NCBI RefSeq assembly: GCF_022668875.1
Contig: NZ_JAKGCR010000002.1
Span: 339,843-403,842, forward strand
Source of the DNA: Domibacillus sp. PGB-M46
Lineage (GTDB): Bacteria > Bacillota > Bacilli > Bacillales > Domibacillaceae
DNA length: 64,000 nt
Direction: 5' to 3'
Shown: piece by piece, positions 54,869 through 63,999 of the stretch
How the letters are laid out: every line of letters starts with the position of its first letter
How positions within the stretch are numbered: position 1 is the stretch's first letter
Notes under the pieces: generated by a model
Seen by the model: only the letters and a program-made list of their open reading frames with translations
The model's database searches: none
Told to the model about the DNA's origin: nothing
Made by a program: the position numbers and the translations under genes

Positions 54869-56752
54869 TTATCGGTTTAAAAGTCCTCCAACGTAGCGAA
54901 GCAATTCATTGGCTGAAACAGAATTGTAGCCGCATTCGTCAATTAAGCGTGCTGTGACTTCATTCATCTTTTTCAGCTGCTGTTCATCCGGCGTAACAGA
55001 CGAAGTGGTAATTTTAACAATGTCTTTTAAATCGGAAAACAGCTTTTTCTGAATCGCTTCTCGAAGCCGATCATGCTCCCGGTAATCAAATTTTTTGCCT
55101 TTGCGTGCATAAGCGGAAATTCGAATCAGCATTTCTTCGCGGAATGCTTTTTTAGCGTTTTCCGACACGCCAATCTGTTCTTCGATCGACCGCATTAAAC
55201 GCTCGTCCGGACTGACTTCCTCACCTGTGAGCGGATCGCTTAATTTCACCTTGTTGCAGTATGCTTCCACATTATCCAAATAGTTGTCCATTAATGCCCG
55301 GGCCGATTCTTCGTACGAGTAAACAAAAGCTTTTTGAACTTCTTTTTTCGCCGTTTCATCGTACTGCTTTCTCGCTTCGGAAATAAACTGCAAGTATTTC
55401 GTGCGCATTTCCTTGGTAATGGATGGATGTGAATCCAGACCGTCTTTTAATGAACGCAGCACATCCAGTGCATTGATCGAATTGGTTCCTTTTTTAATAA
55501 TAGCTGCAGAAATGCGGTTCATCACATACCGCGGATCGATTCCATCCATTCCTTCATCTGAATGTTCTTTTCGGAGTTCTATAGCATCAAGCGGCGTTAA
55601 TCCTTCTACCACTGCTCCGTCATAAAGCTTCATCTTCATCACAAGATCAACGTTTGCCCGGCTCGATTCTTTTAAGCGCGTTAAGATGGTAAACATGGCT
55701 GCAGTACGGAACGTATGCGGTGCAAAGTGAATGGAAGCCGCTTCACTTTCGTGTATCATTTTTTCATAAATTTTTTCTTCTTCGGTCACCTTGAGATTGT
55801 ATGGCACCGGCATAACAATCATACGGGAATGAAGGGCTTCATTCTTTTTATCTGCAATAAAAGAACGGTACTCTGTTTCATTGGTATGGGCAATAATCAT
55901 TTCATCTGCCGAGATTAAAGCAAACCGGCCGGCTTTGAAATTACCTTCTTGGGTTAGTGAGAGCAGGTGCCATAGAAACTTCTCATCGCACTTCAGCATT
56001 TCCTGGAATTCCATTAATCCCCGGTTTGCAATGTTTAATTCTCCGTCAAACCGGTAGGCACGCGGATCAGACTCCGATCCAAACTCGGCGATCGTTGAAA
56101 AATCGATGCTGCCGGTTAAATCCGCAATGTCCTGTGATTTCGGATCGGATGGACTGAACGTTCCAATGCCGCGGCGTCGGTCTTCTGAGAAGAAAATACG
56201 CTCAACCGGCACTTCTTCAATGCGGCCTCCAAATTCATGCTCAAGCCGGTAGGCATTTAGCGGTGACAGTGATCCTTCGATGCGGATACCATACTCTTCA
56301 TAAAAGTCATCCCGAAGATCCCGTGGAATTAGATGAAGCGGGTCTTCTGCCATCTGGCAGCCTTTAATGGCATATACGGCGCCGGCATCTGTGCGGGTGT
56401 ATTGCTCCAGTCCCCGCTTAAGCATTGATACAATTGTGGACTTCCCTCCGCCAACTGGCCCCATCAGCAGCAAAATCCGTTTGCGTACATCCAGCTTTTT
56501 TGCCGCCGGATGAAAATACTCTTCTACAAGACGCTGGATCGGTTCTTCAAGACCAAAAAGCTCGCGGCTGAAAAAGTCATAATTACCATCTGTCATACCG
56601 AATGAGCGAATCATATTGTATATACGTGCATGCGCAGGCATTGCAATATGCGGCTTTTCTCTAAGCAGCTCCAAATACTCCCGGAATGTTCCTTCCCAGC
56701 GCAGCTTTTCTTCTTCGGCACGGCTTGATTGAATTTTATCGAGTATCGTCAT
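54869..56752 (-). CDS. prkA: PrkA AAA+ ATPase / serine protein kinase family protein
   Basis: A 627-residue PrkA. The AAA domain has Walker A GPVGGGKSTIVSML (about 98-111); diagnostic family segments are FFSRELFGLEEPIQRLVEEYF, GLMEFQEMLKCDEKFLWHLL (Walker B/sensor region) and HTNETEYRSFI. The C-terminal PrkA kinase-like domain covers about 400-627. Reported both as a serine kinase and as an ATP-dependent protease; acts in sporulation upstream of sigma-K-linked regulators. GGAGGGAGCTAATT precedes the ATG. Expected partner: YhbH, next downstream on the same strand. Confidence 0.94.
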   Translation of the reverse strand: MTILDKIQSSRAEEEKLRWEGTFREYLELLREKPHIAMPAHARIYNMIRSFGMTDGNYDFFSRELFGLEEPIQRLVEEYFHPAAKKLDVRKRILLLMGPVGGGKSTIVSMLKRGLEQYTRTDAGAVYAIKGCQMAEDPLHLIPRDLRDDFYEEYGIRIEGSLSPLNAYRLEHEFGGRIEEVPVERIFFSEDRRRGIGTFSPSDPKSQDIADLTGSIDFSTIAEFGSESDPRAYRFDGELNIANRGLMEFQEMLKCDEKFLWHLLSLTQEGNFKAGRFALISADEMIIAHTNETEYRSFIADKKNEALHSRMIVMPVPYNLKVTEEEKIYEKMIHESEAASIHFAPHTFRTAAMFTILTRLKESSRANVDLVMKMKLYDGAVVEGLTPLDAIELRKEHSDEGMDGIDPRYVMNRISAAIIKKGTNSINALDVLRSLKDGLDSHPSITKEMRTKYLQFISEARKQYDETAKKEVQKAFVYSYEESARALMDNYLDNVEAYCNKVKLSDPLTGEEVSPDERLMRSIEEQIGVSENAKKAFREEMLIRISAYARKGKKFDYREHDRLREAIQKKLFSDLKDIVKITTSSVTPDEQQLKKMNEVTARLIDECGYNSVSANELLRYVGGLLNR

Positions 56753-56837
56753 AATTAGCTCCCTCCGCTCCGCACTCTAATGGGCGTATTTATCGGATTT
56801 TATGCGCCGGCGAAACCATTTATGAGAAAAAGAAACA

Positions 56838-56866
56838 TTCACATTCAATATTGCATCCGGTATAAT
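56838..56866 (+). promoter_or_regulatory. sigma-A promoter of a 29-residue peptide gene
   Basis: TTCACA, 17 bases, TATAAT; the start site would be about 40 bases before the peptide ATG at 56912. Confidence 0.65.
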
Positions 56867-56911
56867 AGGGAAAAATGTATGCGTTTGCGCTGCAGAAAGG
56901 GGCTTCTTTCC

Positions 56912-57001
56912 ATGAGATTATTAGGTGTTCTTTTCGTATGTATTGCTTTTTTATCAGCGATTTTCACAGCGGGCTACAACGACAAGCCGGGCGCGAAATA
57001 A
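56912..57001 (+). CDS. 29-residue membrane peptide
   Basis: The frame begins MRLLGVLFVCIAFLSAIFTA and ends in a short polar tail (GYNDKPGAK), one predicted membrane helix. It has a good promoter, AAAGGGG eleven bases upstream, and a perfect terminator starting at its stop codon. A different frame through the same region (from 56875) is longer but has no ribosome binding site and would run through the terminator. Function and family unknown; divergent from prkA. Confidence 0.6.
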   Translation: MRLLGVLFVCIAFLSAIFTAGYNDKPGAK

Positions 57002-57041
57002 AAAAAGCTGTACCGATTTTCTCGGTACAGCTTTTTTTAAA
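57001..57041 (+). terminator. terminator of the 29-residue peptide gene
   Basis: AAAGCTGTACCGA/TCGGTACAGCTTT stem with TTTTTTT tail. Confidence 0.92.
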
Positions 57042-57065
57042 AAGATATGCGGTTATAACCATCAT

Positions 57066-57158
57066 TTAACTTAAAGCGTCTTGCACTTTTTGCTCCAGCC
57101 GGCCTGCTCCTCGGTCATAAGCTGCCAGTCCTGAATGGCCGACCTGCGCTTTTTTGTA
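57066..57158 (-). other. in-frame coding-like tail after the trmL stop
   Basis: Directly after the trmL TAA the same frame stays open for 30 sense codons and ends in TAA. The conceptual peptide has protein-like composition (GHSGLAAYDRGAGRLEQKVQ). TrmL itself has normal length, so this is not a truncated TrmL. It may be the end of a deleted neighbouring gene. No ribosome binding site of its own. Confidence 0.35.
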
Positions 57159-57632
57159 TTAATACAGGTCCGGGAAGCCTTGCTGGCGAAGTGCCTCGTA
57201 TATAAGGATGGCTGCCGTGTTGGACAAGTTAAGCGAGCGGACATGCTCATTCATTGGAATGCGCAGACAGCGGTCCATATTGGCCGCGATCAAATCTTTT
57301 GGAAGACCCGTTGTTTCCTTGCCAAACATAAAGTAATGATCCTGTTCTATATCGCTGTAATCAAACTTAGCATGATCCTGCTTACCGAACTTTGAAAGAT
57401 AATACATATTTCCATCTGGATTTTTTTCAAAAAACTCTTCAAGAGAATCATAATACGTAATGTTAACAAATTCCCAATAATCCAGCCCGGCACGCTTAAG
57501 CATTTTATCGTCAGTTGAAAATCCAAGCGGGCGGATTAAATGAAGCGGTGTACCGGTCGCCGCACACGTCCGCGCAATATTTCCGGTATTGGCCGGGATT
57601 TCCGGCTGGTATAGCACTACATGAACTGCCAC
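57159..57632 (-). CDS. trmL: tRNA (cytidine/uridine-2'-O-)-methyltransferase TrmL
   Basis: A 157-residue SPOUT methyltransferase (CspR in B. subtilis) that methylates the wobble ribose of tRNA-Leu isoacceptors. Knot motifs: YQPEIPANTGNIARTCAATG, LIRPLGFSTDDKMLKRAGLDYW, FGKETTGLPKDLI, and RIPMNEHVRSLNLSNTAAILIYEALRQ (core quoted in part). AAAGGAGTGAAGTTTTGTG lies before the ATG. The gene follows queG closely, and both act on tRNA; interestingly a tRNA-Leu CAA gene, a typical TrmL substrate, lies at the right end of the window. Confidence 0.94.
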   Translation of the reverse strand: MAVHVVLYQPEIPANTGNIARTCAATGTPLHLIRPLGFSTDDKMLKRAGLDYWEFVNITYYDSLEEFFEKNPDGNMYYLSKFGKQDHAKFDYSDIEQDHYFMFGKETTGLPKDLIAANMDRCLRIPMNEHVRSLNLSNTAAILIYEALRQQGFPDLY

Positions 57633-57659
57633 AAAACTTCACTCCTTTTCAACTCACCA

Positions 57660-58796
57660 TTATAGCACGGAACCAATCTGTCCGAGTGCTTTTTTAATTT
57701 CATCCACCACTGTTTCATCTTCTTCGCGCTCTAGTGCTTTGAACAGCTGGGACTCTGCCTCTATACCGCCAATCTGCCCAATAGTATAAGCTGCTGTACC
57801 ACGAAGAACTGGACGTGGATCATTGTGAAGCAGAGCAGCAAGGGCCGGCAGCGAAGATGGCTCCCTGAAATGAGCCAATGCAATGACTGCATTTCGCTGA
57901 ATCGGCTTTTTGCCGCGCCATGAACCAGACATCGCGCCAAACCGCTCCTTAAATTCCTTGTTGCTCATTGATAAAAGCGGCTCTAACAGCGGCTTTACTT
58001 CTTCCAGTGCCGGTATCATTTCTTCATGGTTTAATGTGTGTTTCCCTTTATTGGCCGGGCAGACGGTCTGGCACGTATCACAGCCGTACAGCCGGTTTCC
58101 AAGATGTTTACGGAATTCCTCCGGCAAAAAGTCTTTTGTCTGCGTTAAATAAGCGATACACCGCTGGGAATTAAGCTGTCCCCCTTGAACGAGTGCACTT
58201 GTTGGGCAGGCATCAATACATTTCGTACACGTGCCGCATTGGCTTTCCATCGGCGTGTCCGGTTCAAAAGGAATATTGGTCAGCATTTCACCTAAATACA
58301 CGTATGAACCAAACTCCGGTGTAATAATCGCACAGTTTTTTGCACTCCAGCCGATGCCGGCCCGCTCTGCCACAGCACGGTCAGACAGCTCACCTGTATC
58401 AACCATTGATTTCATTTGGACATCTGGCATTTTTTCTTTTAAAAATGCTTCCAGCTGTTCCAGCTTTCTGCGCAGAACGAGGTGATAATCTTCTCCCCAG
58501 GACGCTCGGCAAAACAAGCCGCGCCGCTCTCCCTTTTTCCCTTTCGGAGCTCCTTCCAGCTTCGATGGATACGCAAGCGCAATGGCAATAATCGAACGCG
58601 GACTGTCCATCAAGAGCGCGGGGTTTGTCCGCTTTTCAATATCTTTTTCCTCAAAACCGGATGCATATCCCAGTTCTTGCTGCTGTACCAGTTTTTGCTT
58701 TAATTCAAGAAACGGATCGGCCGCAGCGAATCCGATTTTATCGATGCCAATTTCTTTGCTGTAGTCAATCAGTTCCTGCTTTAACTGCCGGTACAT
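57660..58796 (-). CDS. queG: epoxyqueuosine reductase QueG
   Basis: A 378-residue cobalamin-dependent enzyme performing the last step of queuosine synthesis in tRNA. Two 4Fe-4S motifs: CGTCTKCIDACPTSAL (about 190-205) and CDTCQTVCPANKG (about 241-253); N-terminal DUF1730 region with GYASGFEEKDIEKRTNPALL; C-terminal HEAT-like repeats (ALAHFREPSSLPALAALLHN). ATG 58796 is preceded by ACGGAGGAGAAGAA; a longer frame would read through the thiC terminator hairpin. Followed by trmL after 27 bases, a small tRNA-modification operon. Confidence 0.94.
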   Translation of the reverse strand: MYRQLKQELIDYSKEIGIDKIGFAAADPFLELKQKLVQQQELGYASGFEEKDIEKRTNPALLMDSPRSIIAIALAYPSKLEGAPKGKKGERRGLFCRASWGEDYHLVLRRKLEQLEAFLKEKMPDVQMKSMVDTGELSDRAVAERAGIGWSAKNCAIITPEFGSYVYLGEMLTNIPFEPDTPMESQCGTCTKCIDACPTSALVQGGQLNSQRCIAYLTQTKDFLPEEFRKHLGNRLYGCDTCQTVCPANKGKHTLNHEEMIPALEEVKPLLEPLLSMSNKEFKERFGAMSGSWRGKKPIQRNAVIALAHFREPSSLPALAALLHNDPRPVLRGTAAYTIGQIGGIEAESQLFKALEREEDETVVDEIKKALGQIGSVL

Positions 58797-58822
58797 TTCT
58801 TCTCCTCCGTTCCATAGAAAAC

Positions 58823-58860
58823 AGGCAAACGGGAACCCCGTCTGCCTGTTTGTCATTTTT
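58823..58860 (-). terminator. terminator-like hairpin between thiC and queG
   Basis: AACAGGCAGACGGG pairs with CCCGTTTGCCTGTT around a GTT loop on the minus strand. The following T-run is weak (TTTTC), so some read-through into queG is possible. Confidence 0.65.
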
Positions 58861-58897
58861 CTTATTATTTCATAAAAAGGCGATAAAGTCGAGCATG

Positions 58898-60858
<1,961 letters not shown>

Positions 60859-60879
60859 AAATTATGAAGCTGTGTACAA

Positions 60880-60908
60880 ACTGTAACACGATAAAAATCA
60901 TCTGTAAA
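60880..60908 (-). promoter_or_regulatory. sigma-A promoter of thiC
   Basis: TTTACA (60908-60903), 17 bases, TACAGT (60885-60880) on the minus strand, placing the transcript start just ahead of the aptamer. Confidence 0.65.
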
Positions 60909-61002
60909 GCATTTTTTCCATGTAATGCTATTTATTTGCCCCAAAAACCTTCAAATGCTACGCTTATAACTAGTTTTTTATCAGGCGAACGGAGGCAATG
61001 CA

Positions 61003-61518
61003 ATGCAGACTATTTCTTTAGCAGAAGCGGTGAAGTTAAAAAGTATTTTAACTAAAAAAGTGCATGAATTGGAGGAAGAATTACGCCGCGTTGCTTACAC
61101 AACGATTGAAAAAGGTGATTCTATTCCAACTCCTGTACGAACCGTAAGCGCTGTAGAAGCAGAACTTCAAGAAGTTCGAAAAGACGTGCGCACACTGGAC
61201 CGGCTCATGTACAGAGCTAATAGCGAAAATACCGTTTCCTTTAAAAACGAAACCATTCCCCTTGTAGAAGCGATTGAATGGGCGACGCAGCTTCGTGCAG
61301 AAGCACGGCTTTGCAAGGAAATGGGCGCTTCTTCAAAGGAGGAAATCCAATACGGTTATGCGGAGAACACCACTGTTTATAAAATAGCTCTGTTCGAGCC
61401 TGAGGACTATCGGCAAAAAGCGATTCAGCTTGAACGGGAAGCTCATAAGCTTTCTAATTTAATTAATGCAAAAAATTACACAGTTACCATTGCCTTTAAT
61501 GACGAAAAATATTTTTGA
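61003..61518 (+). CDS. DIP1984-like protein
   Basis: A 171-residue soluble, highly charged helical protein. Its pattern, a first coiled-coil helix (LAEAVKLKSILTKKVHELEE), a central VEAELQEVRKDVRTLDRLMYRAN, and ETIPLVEAIEWATQLRAEA, resembles the DIP1984 family, whose function is unknown. AGGCGAACGGAGGCAATGCA precedes the ATG. Single gene, followed by a hairpin. Confidence 0.6.
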   Translation: MQTISLAEAVKLKSILTKKVHELEEELRRVAYTTIEKGDSIPTPVRTVSAVEAELQEVRKDVRTLDRLMYRANSENTVSFKNETIPLVEAIEWATQLRAEARLCKEMGASSKEEIQYGYAENTTVYKIALFEPEDYRQKAIQLEREAHKLSNLINAKNYTVTIAFNDEKYF

Positions 61519-61549
61519 CCTTGAAAAAGTGAGACTCTTTTTCAAGGCG
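61519..61549 (+). terminator. hairpin after the DIP1984-like gene
   Basis: CCTTGAAAAAG/CTTTTTCAAGG perfect stem with a TGAGACT loop right after the stop codon. There is no clear U-run, so terminator strength is uncertain. Confidence 0.55.
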
Positions 61550-61687
61550 CAGGATTGGGAACCTCACTTTTTGAATAGAAAAGCAAACCAATCTCCGTTT
61601 TCCATTCACCTTGTGACCGATAACCAATTACCATCTAAGGCGATGGCAATCCGCCCTTTAGATGTTTTTAAATGGTTTCTCCCTGCG

Positions 61688-61718
61688 AAACAGCCCCTTC
61701 TCTTCGAAGAGGCTGTTT
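61688..61718. terminator. hairpin downstream of the phosphodiesterase gene
   Basis: AAACAGCC/GGCTGTTT with an inner TCTTC/GAAGA pairing. The stretch between this and 61549 holds nothing I can recognise. Confidence 0.5.
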
Positions 61719-61720
61719 AT

Positions 61721-62437
61721 TTAAAGAGAAGCATTCTGAATGACAGACAGCATATTTTGATTCGGATAATTCACTTCTTTATATTGGCTCATCACTTTGT
61801 CTGCATCAAATTCCACCCGTTCAATGGAAGTACTGATCCGGTGTCCATCTGTTTCTACAATAGCGTATGAAGCTTTTTTAACGCCGTCAAACGGGAGGCC
61901 GACGCTGCCGATATTTATAACGACCTTTCCTTTTATATACCGAATATAAGGCTTATGGATATGAGCATAGATATATACGTCATTACTTTCAGAAAGCATT
62001 AATTTCGTTTCCAACACCTCGTCAGTCTCAGAAGAAGAAACAACAGTAAATAAGCTGTCCGGCGCTGCATGAAAAGCATGAACCGCCACACCGTCCAGAT
62101 CGAGATGAAGCTCTGTTGGAAGGTCGTTTAGGTAATCGATATCCGCTTCTTCTAACTGCGATACAGTCCAGTCACGCTCTCGATTCATCAGCTCCAGCGC
62201 TGCTTCTGCTACTTCTCCTTTGTGAACACCTCGCACAACCCATTCATCCGCATTCCCTTTAATCACTTCTGTTTGAAGCCCTTGAATCAGCTCCAGTGAC
62301 CGCTTCGGCTCCGGTCCGCGGTAACAAAGGTCGCCCAGTACATAAATTTTATCTACCTGCTTCGTTTTAAGATCATTTAGCACTGCTTGAAGCGCCACTG
62401 CATTCCCATGAACATCAGAGATAAAAGCTGCTTTCAT
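61721..62437 (-). CDS. calcineurin-like metallophosphoesterase (YfcE-type)
   Basis: A 238-residue phosphoesterase: metal ligands in AFISDVHGNAVALQAVL (DxH), YVLGDLCYRGPEP (GDxx), VIKGNADEWV (GNxD in place of GNH) and the C-terminal YAHIHKPYIRYIKGKVVINIGS split as HIHKP and NIGSVG. Typically a small phosphodiesterase. ATG 62437 is favoured because AAAAGG is correctly spaced to it and abuts the ATG three codons earlier. Substrate unknown. Confidence 0.85.
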   Translation of the reverse strand: MKAAFISDVHGNAVALQAVLNDLKTKQVDKIYVLGDLCYRGPEPKRSLELIQGLQTEVIKGNADEWVVRGVHKGEVAEAALELMNRERDWTVSQLEEADIDYLNDLPTELHLDLDGVAVHAFHAAPDSLFTVVSSSETDEVLETKLMLSESNDVYIYAHIHKPYIRYIKGKVVINIGSVGLPFDGVKKASYAIVETDGHRISTSIERVEFDADKVMSQYKEVNYPNQNMLSVIQNASL

Positions 62438-62527
62438 TCTCAACATCCTTTTCTTTATTATTTTAAAGCAGAGAACCGATATGTATAAAAAAATTATGAC
62501 AAGCAGGCTTTTTACTGTAAAGAAATA

Positions 62528-62549
62528 AGCTCACCAATAAAGGTGAGCT
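62528..62549. repeat. 22-bp hairpin, left copy
   Basis: AGCTCACC/GGTGAGCT palindrome with an AATAAA loop. An identical 22-mer is at 62700-62721. On the minus strand it is followed by TTATTTCTTT, so this copy is the more terminator-like of the two. Confidence 0.9.
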
Positions 62550-62699
62550 CAGGCTGTTGGCAAACGCCCGATTTCGGCGTCACTTGCCGGCTGTGAACGC
62601 TCATGACCCCGAAAAGGTCACTCCGCTTCCCAGCCGGCGGCGTTCTTGGAAAGACAGACGTTTTCAATCAGCCTGCTTTCTTACTTTGTCTACATTCCC
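62550..62699. repeat. intergenic structured repeat, copy B
   Basis: A 150-bp element bracketed by identical hairpins and related to copy A at 5561-5675. It can fold as a closed multi-branch structure: outer stem GGCTG..GG.AAACG with CGTTTT..AATCAGCC, a small CGCC/GGCG hairpin, and a perfect 8-bp stem GCCGGCTG/CAGCCGGC enclosing GACC/GGTC. No open frame. No known RNA family recognised. Confidence 0.75.
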
Positions 62700-62721
62700 A
62701 GCTCACCAATAAAGGTGAGCT
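62700..62721. repeat. 22-bp hairpin, right copy
   Basis: Exact duplicate of the hairpin at 62528-62549, located seven bases after the stop codon of the minus-strand gene. Poor U-run on the minus strand. Confidence 0.9.
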
Positions 62722-62728
62722 TTATGTT

Positions 62729-63526
62729 TTACTTAAGGTTATTTTTTTCTTTTTGCGGAGCGGAAGAATCAGATCCCTCGGCTTCTTCAAGCGCTTTTAA
62801 TTCGGCGTTTGTCTGTGGAAATCCGTTTGCCTGCCATTCATCGCGGTATTGGGCATCTAGTCCCGTCAGCCCTTCATATTCTTCTGCTTTTTCTGAATCA
62901 ACACTCTCTATTTCGTCTTTTTTAAGCTCAGTGGACTTGTCATCAATAAATTTTGTTTTTTCAACGACCATGGTTTGCTCGTTTTTCTTAGAAGCAATAC
63001 CATTTTTAATGCCTTTTACCACTTTTGTCGTTCCTGCTTTTAAACCATTACCGATTTTACCCACTGTACCAGAGCCCGTATCTCCTGATTCTTGTTTTTG
63101 TTGATATGCATTTAAAGCTAAAACGATTCCAGTAGTGAGTAATGCGGTAGAACCAACTACTACACCCATCGTCATTTCTTTTTTCTGAAGAGAGGAATTC
63201 ATCCGATCAAGCATCTCTTTTTCTTTCTCCATCATTTTCTGCTGTGCATCAATTCCAGTCTTTACTCCCTGAATGGTTTTATTAATACCGCCCTTAATCA
63301 TCTCTTCTTCGGTTTCAACGCCTGTTTTAATAAGGTCTGCTGTTTTTCCAGTACCAGCTTTTACCCCGTTTTTAATTCCTTTTTTCACTTCTTTTACTGC
63401 ACTAAATTTTTGGTTCCGGTTTTCAGCCATTTGCTTCTTATTGCTATACCCTTTTGTCATCTTTACAGCCCCTGCTGATGCTAAAGCTGAAGAACCGATA
63501 ATGATACCCATAGTAGATGTTTTCAT
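62729..63526 (-). CDS. unknown protein with duplicated membrane module
   Basis: A 265-residue protein not recognised. It is built from a duplicated unit: TMGIIIGSSALASAGAV (5-21) and TMGVVVGSTALLTTGIVLAL (about 117-136) are matching membrane segments, each followed by a basic helix (VKKGIKNGVKAGTGK and GLKAGTTKVVKGIKNGIA). The C-terminal 70 residues are acidic and probably exposed. ACTGGAGGGGT precedes the ATG. A sigma-B-like promoter lies 40 bases upstream, suggesting a stress role by analogy with YtxH-type proteins. Located just downstream of a tRNA cluster. Confidence 0.7.
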   Translation of the reverse strand: MKTSTMGIIIGSSALASAGAVKMTKGYSNKKQMAENRNQKFSAVKEVKKGIKNGVKAGTGKTADLIKTGVETEEEMIKGGINKTIQGVKTGIDAQQKMMEKEKEMLDRMNSSLQKKEMTMGVVVGSTALLTTGIVLALNAYQQKQESGDTGSGTVGKIGNGLKAGTTKVVKGIKNGIASKKNEQTMVVEKTKFIDDKSTELKKDEIESVDSEKAEEYEGLTGLDAQYRDEWQANGFPQTNAELKALEEAEGSDSSAPQKEKNNLK

Positions 63527-63565
63527 ACATACCCCTCCAGTTTAAGTTTTAAGTTAATAAGGATA

Positions 63566-63590
63566 TTACCGATTTCAAGGGATTTTAAAC
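63566..63590 (-). promoter_or_regulatory. candidate sigma-B promoter
   Basis: GTTTAA (63590-63585), 13 bases, CGGTAA (63571-63566) on the minus strand; one mismatch to GTTTAA-N12-15-GGGWAW. It is 40 bases upstream of the duplicated membrane protein gene. Confidence 0.5.
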
Positions 63591-63704
63591 AATATCCATC
63601 ACAGTTGATACTATTTATCTAGATGAATAACCGTAAACGTGTCATTAGAAGCGATGTACTCACAAACGAATTTTTTATCTGTTTAAGAACGCAGCGGTTT
63701 TAAA

Positions 63705-63740
63705 CACGAAAAAACCCTTCAACATTTGTTGAAGGGTTAC
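63705..63740 (-). terminator. terminator of the tRNA cluster
   Basis: AACCCTTCAAC/GTTGAAGGGTT stem followed by TTTTCG on the minus strand, ten bases after the last tRNA. Confidence 0.88.
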
Positions 63741-63749
63741 GCCGTTTAA

Positions 63750-63833
63750 TACCGGCGGCCGGGGTCGAACCGGCACTCCCGTGAAGGAACTGGATTTTGA
63801 GTCCAGCGCGTCTGCCAATTCCGCCACGCCGGC
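63750..63833 (-). tRNA. tRNA-Leu (CAA)
   Basis: Cloverleaf with acceptor stem GCCGGCG/CGCCGGT, D arm GGCGGAATTGGCAGACGCG, anticodon loop CTCAAAA (anticodon CAA, reads UUG), a class II variable arm, and GGTTCGACCCC T-arm. CCA is not encoded. Confidence 0.93.
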
Positions 63834-63843
63834 AAATACATAA

Positions 63844-63917
63844 TGGAGGCGGCAACCGGACTCGAACCGGTGGTAAAGGTTTTGCAGACCTTGGCCTTAC
63901 CGCTTGGCTATGCCGCC
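63844..63917 (-). tRNA. tRNA-Cys (GCA)
   Basis: Acceptor GGCGGCA/TGCCGCC, anticodon loop TCTGCAAAA (anticodon GCA), T-arm GGTTCGAGTCC, and encoded CCA. Confidence 0.94.
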
Positions 63918-63924
63918 AAAGTAT

Positions 63925-63999
63925 TGGAGCGGAAGACGGGATTCGAACCCGCGACCCCCACCTTGGCAAGGTGATGTTCTACCACTGAACTACTTCCGC
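63925..63999 (-). tRNA. tRNA-Gly (GCC)
   Basis: Acceptor GCGGAAG/CTTCCGC, anticodon loop TTGCCAA (anticodon GCC), T-arm GGGTTCGAATCCC, and encoded CCA. First of the three tRNAs on the minus strand; more may lie beyond the right edge. Confidence 0.95.

Noticed and set aside
56875..57069. 64-codon frame overlapping the 29-residue peptide gene
   Set aside because: Its ATG lies right after the promoter without a ribosome binding site, and the frame reads through the terminator hairpin.
61466..61870. 134-codon frame after the DIP1984-like gene
   Set aside because: It starts inside the upstream gene, crosses a hairpin and runs antisense into the phosphoesterase gene.
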